Of a stretch of DNA of 61,415 nucleotides, positions 42,924 to 51,006 are shown piece after piece. The notes under the pieces are model-generated. The model was given only the letters and a program-made list of their open reading frames with translations, had not been told where the DNA came from and did no database searches. The stretch comes from CAIXOA01 sp041653635 (lineage in GTDB: Archaea; Micrarchaeota; Micrarchaeia; Anstonellales; Bilamarchaeaceae). Made by a program: the position numbers and the translations under genes. The stretch is taken from NCBI GenBank assembly GCA_041653635.1, contig JBAZFC010000002.1:1-61415 (forward strand). The letters run 5' to 3'. Each line of letters starts with the position of its first letter. The stretch's first letter is position 1.

Positions 42924-44477
42924 ATGGTTCAGGTAAAGCGAGCCCTGCTCAGCGTGTTTGAGAAGGAAGGCATTGTTGAACTCGCTAAATTCCTGCATGG
43001 GCGGGGGGTGGAAATCATTTCCAGCGGCGGGACCGCGAAGGCGCTCTCAGAAGCCGGCATACCTGTGGTTGAGGTCTCTGCCCTTACTGGTTTTCCGGAA
43101 ATGATGGAGGGCAGGGTGAAGACGCTCCATCCGAAGATTCATGGGGGCATCCTTGCTGATAGAAGGAAGAAGGAGCACCTGGAAGAGGCGAAAAAGCTGG
43201 GAATCGGGCTGATTGATTTGGTCGTGGTCAATCTTTACCCTTTTGAGAAGGTGGTGGCGGAAGGGAAGCCACATGATGAGATTATTGAGATGATTGACAT
43301 TGGCGGGCCCACCCTTGTGCGGGCTGCGGCTAAGAATTACAAGAGCGTTGCGGTTGTTGTGAGCCCGAAGAGATATGCGGGCATAATGGAGGAGATGAAG
43401 AAGGATGGGAAAATCAGCGAAAAGATGAGGGAGGAACTCGCATTGGAGGCGTTTGAGCGCATTTCCCATTATGATATTGTAATAGAGGGATATTTGAGGC
43501 GGGCATTCGGGCTGGGAGGGGATTTCCCGGAAGTGCTCAACTTATCCCTGAACAAGATACAGGATTTGAGGTATGGGGAGAACCCGCACCAGAAGGCGGC
43601 TTTCTACAAGGACCCGAAGTTCTTCCAGCCCTGCGTCGCCAGCTCGGAGCAATTGCAGGGGAAGCAATTGTCCTACAATAATATACTGGATACGAATGCG
43701 GCATTTGAATTGGTAAAAGAATTTGATACGCCTACGGCGGTGGTTGTGAAGCACAACAATCCATGCGGGGTGGCTTCGCACGAGGATATTTCCGAAGCGT
43801 ACAGGATTGCGAAATCCGTGGACCCGGAGGCTGCGTTCGGGGGCGTGATTGCCGTGAATACTGAGGTGACGCTGAAGTTGGCGAAGGAGGTTACGAGCAC
43901 TTTTGTGGAGGTTATTGTTGCCCCCTCCTATTCCAAAGAGGCGCTCGCGGAGTTCAAGGGGAAAAAGAACCTGCGCGTGATGGAAGTGAAGGATGGAAAT
44001 GTAAAAAGGCAGCCGTACAGGGAATACAGGTCTGTGGTTGGCGGGCTGCTGGTGCAGGATGCGAACGTGAAATTGCTTGAGGGCGAGCCTAAAGTTGTTT
44101 CCAAGAGGGCGCCCACCCCTGCGGAGAGGGAATCCTTGTATTATGCTTGGAAGATTGCAAAGTATGTGAAATCAAATGCGATAGTCTATGCCCGTGGAAA
44201 ACGTGCGGTTGGGATTGGTGCCGGGCAGATGAAGAGGATAGATGCCGCTAAATTGGCGGCGATGATTGCAAACTCATTTGGCGAGAACCTTAAGGGAGTG
44301 GCTATGGCGAGCGACGCCTTTTTCCCCTTCAGGGACGGGATAGATTATGCGGCTTCCCTGGGCGTTACCGCGATTATACAGCCGGGCGGCTCAATCAAGG
44401 ATGCAGAAGTGATTAAGGCGGCGGACGAGCATAATATTGCGATGCTATTTACCGGTATAAGGCATTTCAGGCATTAA
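42924..44477 (+). CDS. purH: Bifunctional AICAR transformylase/IMP cyclohydrolase PurH
   Basis: 517 residues, full length. It catalyses the last two steps of purine synthesis. The IMP cyclohydrolase part (1-about 195) shows ALLSVFEKEGIVELAKFL, SSGGTAK and GRVKTLHPKIHGG; the transformylase part (200-517) shows RYGENPHQ, VVKHNNPCGVA, AGQMKRIDA and SDAFFPFRDG. Many archaea use PurP and PurO instead. TTTAAAATTA upstream between the divergent genes is a TATA candidate. Confidence 0.95.
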   Translation: MVQVKRALLSVFEKEGIVELAKFLHGRGVEIISSGGTAKALSEAGIPVVEVSALTGFPEMMEGRVKTLHPKIHGGILADRRKKEHLEEAKKLGIGLIDLVVVNLYPFEKVVAEGKPHDEIIEMIDIGGPTLVRAAAKNYKSVAVVVSPKRYAGIMEEMKKDGKISEKMREELALEAFERISHYDIVIEGYLRRAFGLGGDFPEVLNLSLNKIQDLRYGENPHQKAAFYKDPKFFQPCVASSEQLQGKQLSYNNILDTNAAFELVKEFDTPTAVVVKHNNPCGVASHEDISEAYRIAKSVDPEAAFGGVIAVNTEVTLKLAKEVTSTFVEVIVAPSYSKEALAEFKGKKNLRVMEVKDGNVKRQPYREYRSVVGGLLVQDANVKLLEGEPKVVSKRAPTPAERESLYYAWKIAKYVKSNAIVYARGKRAVGIGAGQMKRIDAAKLAAMIANSFGENLKGVAMASDAFFPFRDGIDYAASLGVTAIIQPGGSIKDAEVIKAADEHNIAMLFTGIRHFRH

Positions 44478-44482
44478 CGCAT

Positions 44483-44887
44483 CTAATGAGGCCTTCGTGC
44501 TTGTTTCCCAGTTGCTATGCGAATCGCTTCACGAATCATGGCCTTCGGGACATAGCGGTACCTTTTCCCCCGGTACGCATACGACCGGCAGGCACATGAA
44601 TCCTTCACTAGTCTGCTGCACCCAAAACAGGCGCTCGAGCGCATGCTGTTTTTTCCGCCAACCAGCTTTTCCATATCTTCGCCGTTTATCAGGATTGAGT
44701 TGGATTGCGCAAGTTTTCTCGCCGGGAGTTTCGTGGCCTTGAAAATGACGCTGACGCCTGATTCATGGAGCGCTTTGCGCAATTCCTGCACGGTTTTTTC
44801 CACATTTTTGTCCGTGGCCCTGCACCTGCTGCACGTTTTTCGGTCAAAATACCTGAATTCAATGCGCAGCTTCTTTTTTGCGTTCAT
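44483..44887 (-). CDS. DUF2703-like protein
   Basis: 134 residues from ATG at 44887. N-terminal IEFRYFDRKTCSRCRATDKN carries a C-x2-C next to a thioredoxin-like first strand; SNSILINGEDMEKL matches the DUF2703 signature. Four more Cys lie near the middle (CFGC, CAC), suggesting metal binding; the C-terminus is basic (KQARRPH). DUF2703 proteins are thought redox- or metal-related; no reaction is established. It ends six bases from the end of PurH and is convergent with it. Confidence 0.72.
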   Translation of the reverse strand: MNAKKKLRIEFRYFDRKTCSRCRATDKNVEKTVQELRKALHESGVSVIFKATKLPARKLAQSNSILINGEDMEKLVGGKNSMRSSACFGCSRLVKDSCACRSYAYRGKRYRYVPKAMIREAIRIATGKQARRPH

Positions 44888-44916
44888 GCATCTCAACCGA
44901 ACACCGTCATTCGCAG

Positions 44917-45381
44917 CTAGTCGCATTCCACCGAATCTATTATCCTGTCCACCATCTCTTTCTTGCCTTCGTAGGCGTCCCTGCCGCATCCCACCAGGGT
45001 TAGGTAGATGTTATTGCCTTCGCAGTAGTTTGCGCGTATGGAGCCCCTGTACTGGTTGCTCTCATCGCTTGCCCTCACCTGGAAATCGGCAACTGCTGTG
45101 CCGATGTATTCGTTCTCTATTGTGAGGCCATTTACCCCCTCCCACAATCCCTTGATGTAGGTGACAAATCCGCTGAAGGATGGCTGGTTCCCGATTTTCA
45201 TCACGCTTATCTGGCAGCCCTCGGACGCGACCTTGAATATTTCATCACCCTCGGTCTGCTGCACGGTGCCTGCGGGGTATTCCATGCTGAATTTGTCATC
45301 CGTGAAGGTTTCCCACTTGGGGCCCGCGCAGCCGAAGAGCAGCAGCAATGCTACGAACAAAGAGATGTATGTGGTTTTCAT
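44917..45381 (-). CDS. Lipoprotein with PsbP/DUF1795-like fold
   Basis: 154 residues. Signal peptide plus lipobox LLLLFGCAG with Cys18. The mature part FTDDKFSMEYPAG ... QISVMKIG ... IENEYIGTAVADFQVRAS ... YLTLVGCGRDAYEGKK has the alternating pattern of the PsbP-like single-domain family, with further Cys in C-E-G and VGCG and at the C-terminus. Role unknown. It lies 29 bases downstream of the DUF2703 gene on the same strand. Confidence 0.6.
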   Translation of the reverse strand: MKTTYISLFVALLLLFGCAGPKWETFTDDKFSMEYPAGTVQQTEGDEIFKVASEGCQISVMKIGNQPSFSGFVTYIKGLWEGVNGLTIENEYIGTAVADFQVRASDESNQYRGSIRANYCEGNNIYLTLVGCGRDAYEGKKEMVDRIIDSVECD

Positions 45382-45426
45382 GGAACCGGTTGGGCGGTGC
45401 AGGTATAAAAAGATTACGGGCTTCGG

Positions 45427-46896
45427 CTAGAGGCGCTTCGCATACTCCTCGGCGAGAAGGAGGTACTTTTCTATTTTCTTCTTTTCTTCTTCGGAAGGAT
45501 GCTGGGAATACGCGAGGCAGGCGATTTTCGCCCGCACGTTCGCGCGGTAGCACTTGTAGTAGTCCATGAGAGGGGGCATGCCCGCATCGTTGGAGAGGCG
45601 CAGGTACTCCGAAACGAACAAATCCGAGAAATCCTTCCTTCCGTACGCGTCAAGGTCCATCGCGAGGAAGCCCACGTCCGCGGAGGTGTCGGTGTAGCGG
45701 AAATCCCTGCTGAACTCAACGCAGTCAAATATGGCTATTGGTTCGGTCAGGAAAATATTTCCTGAATGCAAGTCCCCGTGGCAGTCGCGTATGAAGCCGT
45801 TGTTCTGGCGCTCCACGAACAGGTGGTGGTTCTTGCGGACGAATTCCGCGGCTTTCTCAAGAATGAAATCAATTTTGCTTCCCGTTCCGCAGGCATTTTC
45901 CGCGGTCTCGCGCACTCCTTTCAGGTCCGCGAACAGTTCCGCAATCATTTCCGGGGAATTGTATTTTTTATCGTGGATTGCTTCTATTTTGGAATGGAAA
46001 CCAGCGATTGCCCCTGCGATGGAAAGGATGTGGGATTCGGCCACTGCGCCCTCGCCGAGGAGCTTTGACATTATTTTGTCCGAGGGCAATTGCCTCATCT
46101 TCACCGCATAATCCATGGGGAAGCCGGAACCGCCGAAAGAGGGGTGCGAGTTCACGGATACGGGCACTACGCCAAGGTAAACTTCGGGGCAGAGGCGCCT
46201 GTTCAGGCGCACCTCCTCCTCGCATAGGGCTTTCCTCTTTTCCCTGGTGGAGAAATCAAGGAACGAAAATTTGACGGGCTTCTTCACCTTGTATGCGTAT
46301 TCTCCGGTCAGGAAAACCCAGGAGATGTGCGTCTGTACGAGGTGGAGGTTGGAAATTGGATGAAGGTAAGCTGCGGGGTCCTTCAGTTCCTCCAAAATGC
46401 TTGCGATTCCGGAAACGGAACGCAGGATTGTTTTTATGGATTCTTCTACTGGAAGGGAGGTGTCCACGCGGATGCGCTCTTCGGTGAAGGGCTGGAATGC
46501 ACTCTTCACTATGAGGTATTCCCTGAACTTTGCCTCGCTGCCCCCTCCCCTGCGCCCGGAGAGCCGTTCCTTTACCCTCTCTTCGGGGAGGGTGCATTCA
46601 ACGATGAAGAAGTCCGCCCCCGCCTTCTCCGCGGCTTCTTTCATCCTTTTCCTTAAGCTCTCCTTGTAGAAGGTCGCGTCCGCGATTACATCCTTCCCTT
46701 CGGAAAGGGATTTGGAAACCCGGGAAACCATCTCGTTGTAGATGAGCGCCTTCTCCTCTTCTGAATAGGTGCGCTCCTTCAGCATCTCGTTCCTAATCAT
46801 GTCCGAGCTTACGTGCACGGCGCCAAGCCGGGAGGAGAGCTCCCTGGAAATGCGGCTCTTCCCGGTCCCAGGCAGGCCGGCGATGAGTATGAGCAT
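45427..46896 (-). CDS. Fusion of P-loop kinase and aminoglycoside phosphotransferase-like kinase
   Basis: 489 residues from ATG at 46896. Residues 1-165: P-loop kinase with IAGLPGTGKSRISREL (Walker A) and VIADATFY. Residues 170-489: APH-like fold with SWVFLTGEYAYKVKKPVKF, the catalytic HGDLHSGNIFL, and IFDCVEF for the metal-binding Asp. The combination resembles bacterial AAA/APH fusion proteins, but there the APH part usually comes first; here the order is reversed. The substrate is unknown; resistance to aminoglycosides is not implied. Confidence 0.75.
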   Translation of the reverse strand: MLILIAGLPGTGKSRISRELSSRLGAVHVSSDMIRNEMLKERTYSEEEKALIYNEMVSRVSKSLSEGKDVIADATFYKESLRKRMKEAAEKAGADFFIVECTLPEERVKERLSGRRGGGSEAKFREYLIVKSAFQPFTEERIRVDTSLPVEESIKTILRSVSGIASILEELKDPAAYLHPISNLHLVQTHISWVFLTGEYAYKVKKPVKFSFLDFSTREKRKALCEEEVRLNRRLCPEVYLGVVPVSVNSHPSFGGSGFPMDYAVKMRQLPSDKIMSKLLGEGAVAESHILSIAGAIAGFHSKIEAIHDKKYNSPEMIAELFADLKGVRETAENACGTGSKIDFILEKAAEFVRKNHHLFVERQNNGFIRDCHGDLHSGNIFLTEPIAIFDCVEFSRDFRYTDTSADVGFLAMDLDAYGRKDFSDLFVSEYLRLSNDAGMPPLMDYYKCYRANVRAKIACLAYSQHPSEEEKKKIEKYLLLAEEYAKRL

Positions 46897-46948
46897 GCAG
46901 CGTATTGCGCATAACAAATTATTTAAACCTGCGATGCATTAAGCGCGC

Positions 46949-48139
46949 ATGGAGTTCCTTCTGGCGCTGCTCGTTTCACTTGTGCTGGCATTTTTCCTCT
47001 CGGAAGCGCTTAGGAAGGCAGGGATGCCCCGGGTCGTGGGGCAGATAGGCGCGGGAATCATCCTTGGGATACCCATCATAAAGGGGATACTCTTCCCAGG
47101 GGATACTCTCATCGCGTTTAATGAATTCGCGAACATCGCGATGATACTGCTTTTCTTCTTCGTGGGGCTGGAGATGAACCTACGTTCCCTTAAGCATAAC
47201 TTCAGGGAGGGCGCCCTGGTTTCGGTTTTCAGCACCGCCGTGCCGTTCCTCCTAGGCCTGGCACTTGGGCATTTTCTCGGGCTGGGGTTGCTGGTCGGCG
47301 CCATCCTGGGGATAGCGCTTGCCGTGAGCTCGCAGACAATCACCTTTGACCTGCTGGAGGAATTCGGGCTTCTCAAAAGCAGGGTGGGCACCCTCATAAT
47401 CGGCTCGGGCGCGATGGACGACATCATAGAGTTCATCATACTGAGCGTGATACTGGCCTCCATCCAGCTTTCGGATACCGCGCTGCAGGACATAGTGGTC
47501 AATGTGCTGGCGTTCGTGGGGGTGATAGCGATATTCAAGATTTTCGTGATTCCCTGGCTGCTGTCGGTGTTTGAGAAGCAGAAGACCCAGCGCGCGCTGT
47601 TCATGGGGGCGATTATAATAACCGCGCTCATGGCGTACTTAGCCACCCTTCTGGGGATGAGCAGCCTCATCGGCGCATTCGCCGCGGGCGTTATTGTAAG
47701 GCAGGTCCTGCTAACTGGGGAGCATCCCCGGCCGTGGGAGGAGCATGAGATCGCAAAGACGCTGGATACGGTCTCGTTCGGCTTTTTTGTGCCACTTTTC
47801 TTCGTGTTCGTGGGCCTCAACACCGACCTCGGGGGGGCAGAAAGCGTTGGGATGGGGCTGCTGCTGACCGCCCTCGCCATAATAGGGACGGTGGGCGGAA
47901 GCACGATAGGGGCCGTGCTGGCAGGCAGGGGCGTCAGGGAAGGCATGGTGATAGGGCTGGGGGTCACCCCGAAGGGTGATGTGGAGCTGGTGGTTGCAGT
48001 GCTCGCGCTGGAGAGCGGGCTTATCGGCGCGGGCCTCTTCTCCGCGATAGTCTTCATGGCGATTGCCACCATGCTTGTTGCGCCATTATTGTTCAGGCAT
48101 TTCTGCGGGAAATGGAAGGAGGAGCTGAGGGTTAGCTGA
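46949..48139 (+). CDS. CPA2 family cation/proton antiporter
   Basis: 396 residues, about 12 membrane helices, no long tail, unlike the tandem pair at 16146-18895. Family segments: MPRVVGQIGAGIILG, LLFFFVGLEMNLRSL, VGTLIIGSGAMDDIIEF (the DD ion-binding pair), and FVPLFFVFVGLNTDLGG. Most similar in layout to KefB/NapA-type exchangers. It stands divergent from the fused kinase 53 bases away and convergent with UbiA. Confidence 0.87.
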   Translation: MEFLLALLVSLVLAFFLSEALRKAGMPRVVGQIGAGIILGIPIIKGILFPGDTLIAFNEFANIAMILLFFFVGLEMNLRSLKHNFREGALVSVFSTAVPFLLGLALGHFLGLGLLVGAILGIALAVSSQTITFDLLEEFGLLKSRVGTLIIGSGAMDDIIEFIILSVILASIQLSDTALQDIVVNVLAFVGVIAIFKIFVIPWLLSVFEKQKTQRALFMGAIIITALMAYLATLLGMSSLIGAFAAGVIVRQVLLTGEHPRPWEEHEIAKTLDTVSFGFFVPLFFVFVGLNTDLGGAESVGMGLLLTALAIIGTVGGSTIGAVLAGRGVREGMVIGLGVTPKGDVELVVAVLALESGLIGAGLFSAIVFMAIATMLVAPLLFRHFCGKWKEELRVS

Positions 48140-49060
48140 TTATCCGCGCAGGAGCTGCGGTATCGCCTGCGTGAATTCGCCCTGTAGGAAATGGCTTCCG
48201 AAAATGAAATAGTGTAGGGCTAGGAAATATCCCCATATTACGCAATACGCTATTAGGAGCTTGAACGCGAGCTTGGCGTTTTCGGGCTTGGGGAATGCGG
48301 CAAGCCAGAGGGATAAGAGGAGGAAGAGCGCCATGCTTCCGCTTGCGATGAGGGAGATGGTTGGGGCCATGTATGAGAAGGATGCGAACATGGCCGCGTT
48401 GATGGCGAATATCGCGGCCGCGAAAAGGGCGGGCGCCCTTCCGCCGTATTTTGCCGCGAACGTGTTCTGCCCGGACTTCCTGTCGCCTTCCATGTCCATT
48501 ATTGTGGAGATGGCATGCACTGCGGGAAGGTTGAGCGTGAGCACCAGCATCTTCCAGTCAAATAAGCCGGCTGAGCCGCTAAGGGAGTAGGCGAGCCCGA
48601 AGGGGAAGAACCCGTATCCCATCGCTGACAATGAGTCTATTACCGGGCGCTCCTTGAGGCGGAGCGGAGGGGTGGAGTAGGAATAGGCGAACGCGACGCC
48701 TAAGATGGCGAAGAAGATGTGGAGCGGGTTCAGGGTTGTTGCGGATACAAGCACCATGGCGATTGCGGATAAAAGGCACCAGTTCTTGAGCCAAGGGACG
48801 TCCTCATCGGAAATCCGCGCGCCCCAGATGATTGATTTCTTGCGCGGGTTCTTCCTGTCCGCCTCCCGGTCGTATATATCGTTCATGCCATAAATTATGA
48901 GGGATATGGGAAATGCAAGGATTGCCAGTTCTATCCACTCTAGGGTGCCCGTGGGTATGCCCGCCGCCCAGAGCCCGGCCTTGTATGCGGCCACGGGCCC
49001 TATCCAGAACAGGGGGCGACTTATCCAGAACGCCTTCTTCAGCTTAGAGAAAAAATCCAC
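48140..49060 (-). CDS. UbiA-family prenyltransferase
   Basis: 306 residues from GTG at 49060, about 27 bases downstream of TTTTATAATC. Nine hydrophobic segments. The two magnesium/diphosphate motifs are GMNDIYDREADRKNP and IMDMEGDRKSGQNT (DxxGD variant). Members transfer prenyl chains to aromatic or lipid acceptors; candidates are geranylgeranylglyceryl phosphate geranylgeranyltransferase or a carotenoid/quinone enzyme, not decided by sequence. The repeat and the integrase follow upstream. Confidence 0.85.
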   Translation of the reverse strand: MDFFSKLKKAFWISRPLFWIGPVAAYKAGLWAAGIPTGTLEWIELAILAFPISLIIYGMNDIYDREADRKNPRKKSIIWGARISDEDVPWLKNWCLLSAIAMVLVSATTLNPLHIFFAILGVAFAYSYSTPPLRLKERPVIDSLSAMGYGFFPFGLAYSLSGSAGLFDWKMLVLTLNLPAVHAISTIMDMEGDRKSGQNTFAAKYGGRAPALFAAAIFAINAAMFASFSYMAPTISLIASGSMALFLLLSLWLAAFPKPENAKLAFKLLIAYCVIWGYFLALHYFIFGSHFLQGEFTQAIPQLLRG

Positions 49061-49117
49061 GCAGGGATAAGGGAAATAATGATTATAAAACAAGGCGTAA
49101 CTAGGACTTGTGTGGTT

Positions 49118-49214
49118 GGAGGTTTTTGGTTTCCTTTTTGCTTGCCCCGCAGGGCATACCCAAATGCAGAGCGGAAGCGAGGCGATATGCCGAGCTGGAG
49201 CGAGAAAAAAGGAG
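49118..49214 (+). repeat. 97-bp dispersed repeat, copy B
   Basis: Matches 1464-1560 (reverse complement) with about 10 differences and no gaps. It ends in GAGAAAAAAGGAG directly against the tRNA fragment. Read from the tRNA side, on the minus strand, it begins with a T-run (CTCCTTTTTTCTCGCTCC), as expected of a tRNA trailer with terminator. Confidence 0.75.
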
Positions 49215-49254
49215 CGCCTTGGCCGGGATTCGAACCCGGGTTTATGACGTCGGA
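49215..49254 (-). other. 3' tRNA fragment, probable attachment site
   Basis: On the minus strand the fragment reads CGACGTCATAAACC, then the T arm CCGGG-TTCGAAT-CCCGG and the acceptor strand CCAAGGC plus a G discriminator. The matching 5' acceptor strand GCCTTGG is not found next to it, so only the 3' half is present. Such fragments mark the sites where tyrosine recombinases insert elements into tRNA genes. Anticodon and isotype cannot be read. Confidence 0.65.
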
Positions 49255-50050
49255 GAAGGTTCACCTTTCTCAAATTCGAACCCACCCCATCAGAAACAAA
49301 GAATGGGAGCCAATCCGCGATGTCCTGCAGGACCTCGGAAACAAACTTTCCGAGTATAGATTGAAGGCAGCCATCAAAATACTCTCGTCCGCCAAGCGCC
49401 GCCGCTACCCCCTGCGCTCCGAATCCCTCTATGGAGACCTCTGGCTGGCGCCGGACCAAGCGGAACTGAACAAAATAATGGACGCCCTGCCTCCAAAACA
49501 CCGCCTCCTTCACGCTTTCCAGCTCTGCCTCGCCATCTCCATCCTTCAGGCCTGCCAGCTCAAAACAAGCGATTTTATGCGCGACAACGGGTGGGTGTAT
49601 ACAAGACGCTCAAAAGTGGGCAACCGGCTCACCCCAAAGCCAGTCCCTGACTTCCTGCGAGACTGGATGCTGCAATATGTGGAAATCAATCGTAATGAGA
49701 TTGAAAACTCTGGGGGATACCTCTTCACGAAGCACCGGGATTCCCGGTCGAACTGGCCCCACCTCTCCCCAGACTACGCGCGCAAGGTCTTGAGGAAGGC
49801 ATGCGCGCGGGCTGGCGCGAACGATGTATACGGAATTGGCAGGGACGGGCAGGAACGGCATAGGATAGGGACGCATTCCTTCAAAAGATTCGGAATAAGC
49901 GCCTTCGGTGAGGAAACCCAGGACGCCAAGCTCACCCAGGCGCTATCCGGCCACAAATCGGTGGAAGTGATGATGCGCTGCTATTGGAAAGCCAAGCCAG
50001 AGCGGGTGCGAGAAGCGTCAAACAAGGTTTTCTCGAAGATTTTAGGTTGA
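49244..50050 (+). CDS. Tyrosine recombinase/integrase
   Basis: 268 residues if started at the ATG within the tRNA fragment; the frame is open back to 49079, through the repeat. The C-terminal half shows the recombinase fold: ILQACQLKTSDF in the first Arg region (Lys107 where Arg is usual), GTHSFKRFG for box II (His211), ALSGHKS (His237) and RCYWK with candidate nucleophile Tyr247. Arg-to-Lys replacements are unusual. Because the gene reads through the tRNA fragment, it resembles archaeal integrases whose genes contain the attachment site. Ends nine bases into the convergent operon. Confidence 0.78.
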   Translation: MTSEKVHLSQIRTHPIRNKEWEPIRDVLQDLGNKLSEYRLKAAIKILSSAKRRRYPLRSESLYGDLWLAPDQAELNKIMDALPPKHRLLHAFQLCLAISILQACQLKTSDFMRDNGWVYTRRSKVGNRLTPKPVPDFLRDWMLQYVEINRNEIENSGGYLFTKHRDSRSNWPHLSPDYARKVLRKACARAGANDVYGIGRDGQERHRIGTHSFKRFGISAFGEETQDAKLTQALSGHKSVEVMMRCYWKAKPERVREASNKVFSKILG

Positions 50051-50161
50051 TTTCCCCTTCAACACCATCAAGCACCTCCAGCACGCACCATCCTCGCTAT
50101 GCGGGCATGCGGAACTATCCGGCACCCGCAGTTTCTCCTCCAACGTCATAAAATCCCTCAT
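50042..50161 (-). CDS. Tiny Cys/His protein
   Basis: 39 residues: MRDFMTLEEKLRVPDSSACP then HSEDGACWRCLMVLKGKST. Cys19, His21, Cys27 and Cys30 are spaced for one zinc ion. The ATG overlaps the stop of the upstream gene as ATGA, so it is translated by coupling at the end of the long operon. No family is recognised. Confidence 0.5.
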   Translation of the reverse strand: MRDFMTLEEKLRVPDSSACPHSEDGACWRCLMVLKGKST

Positions 50162-50472
50162 ATGAGATGCAGCACCGGACCAACCAAAACGTAGATGGCG
50201 ACCAGGATGATTACCACGGTCCCGTATTGCTTCAGAATCTCCAGGACAGCCTTCGCTTTCCACCAAAAAAGAACCAGGCTCGCAGCCATAAGGATTAGCC
50301 CCACCTGCTCCGGGGAGAAGGAAAACTGCACCTTCAGCGCTCCGAGCACCGCGTTCAGCACCCCGGTGAGCGCGGGGAGCCATCCCTCCTGCGCCGCCTG
50401 CGCCCCGGAGAGGGCCATCTCCCCGGCTCCGTTGACCGTTTCGTTCATGGTGAGATTGAGCGTCTCGTTCAT
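50158..50472 (-). CDS. Small membrane protein, three hydrophobic segments
   Basis: 104 residues: an N-terminal Asn/Thr/Glu-rich part (MNETLNLTMNETVN), a hydrophobic amphipathic stretch (WLPALTGVLNAVLGALKVQF), and two membrane helices at about 56-69 and 78-104. The start overlaps the previous stop and the stop overlaps the next start (ATGA both times). No motif is known. Confidence 0.55.
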   Translation of the reverse strand: MNETLNLTMNETVNGAGEMALSGAQAAQEGWLPALTGVLNAVLGALKVQFSFSPEQVGLILMAASLVLFWWKAKAVLEILKQYGTVVIILVAIYVLVGPVLHLI

Positions 50473-50591
50473 AATACACCTGCGAATTTTGCCATTCCAA
50501 GGGCAACCATCCCCAACAACCCCCAGTCAACCAAATCATAATCTCGGAAGTTGAAGAGTTTTTGGCTCCAGCTTCTCTGGTCGACAATCAT
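50469..50591 (-). CDS. 40-residue membrane peptide
   Basis: MIVDQRSWSQKLFNFRDYDL followed by VDWGLLGMVALGMAKFAGVL: a charged N-terminal half with aromatics and a hydrophobic C-terminal helix. Its stop overlaps the next start. The same stretch is open in a longer frame starting at 50828, but that upstream part is antisense-like Arg/Ser-rich sequence, so the short form is preferred. Confidence 0.45.
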   Translation of the reverse strand: MIVDQRSWSQKLFNFRDYDLVDWGLLGMVALGMAKFAGVL

Positions 50592-50595
50592 TCCA

Positions 50596-51006
50596 TCACC
50601 ACACCTTGAACATCCCATCCTCCAGGATGTGCGCCGAATACCCGATTGCCGCCCATAGCCCCGCCTGCTCCCCCAGCGCCCAATAGATGAGCAGGCCGAA
50701 CAGCCCCGCCGCGGCGAAGGAATGGAAGTGCCCGCGGTGCTCCACGAAGAAGTTGGAGCCGACGAACCACCCCAGGATGATGAGGAACGCCACCAGCATG
50801 CTCCCCGCGAACGCGATCCAAACCGCAAGGATGGCTACCGCGGCGTTCACAATCATCCGCCCCTTTGCCTCCGGGTGGTCCATGTCCGGCATCAGCGCGC
50901 TGAGCGCGGCAATCACCACGAGTGCAATATCCACCCCTCCCAGGAAGAACTCCATTATGAGCGCGAGCCCGATGGCGGTCACGGCGAGATGGGCCGGGTA
51001 GTTCAT
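50596..51006 (-). CDS. YdjM-like membrane metal-dependent hydrolase
   Basis: 136 residues from ATG at 51006. Motifs of the YdjM/DUF457 family: MNYPAHLAVTAIG, SALMPDMDHPEAKGR, HRGHFHSF and GYSAHILED, giving His and Asp ligands, with four membrane helices. These are inner membrane hydrolases of uncertain substrate. The start overlaps the previous stop (ATGA). Confidence 0.75.
   Translation of the reverse strand: MNYPAHLAVTAIGLALIMEFFLGGVDIALVVIAALSALMPDMDHPEAKGRMIVNAAVAILAVWIAFAGSMLVAFLIILGWFVGSNFFVEHRGHFHSFAAAGLFGLLIYWALGEQAGLWAAIGYSAHILEDGMFKVW

Noticed and set aside
49079..49243. 55-residue N-terminal extension of the integrase
   Set aside because: Encoded by the repeat and the tRNA T arm (the PGFEPG string is the usual translation of a T loop), so the ATG at 49244 is more likely. 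An SSV-like fused gene before integration cannot be excluded.
50042..50587. 181-residue minus frame near the integrase end
   Set aside because: Only its last 39 residues look coding; the rest is a shadow of the 104- and 40-residue membrane genes.
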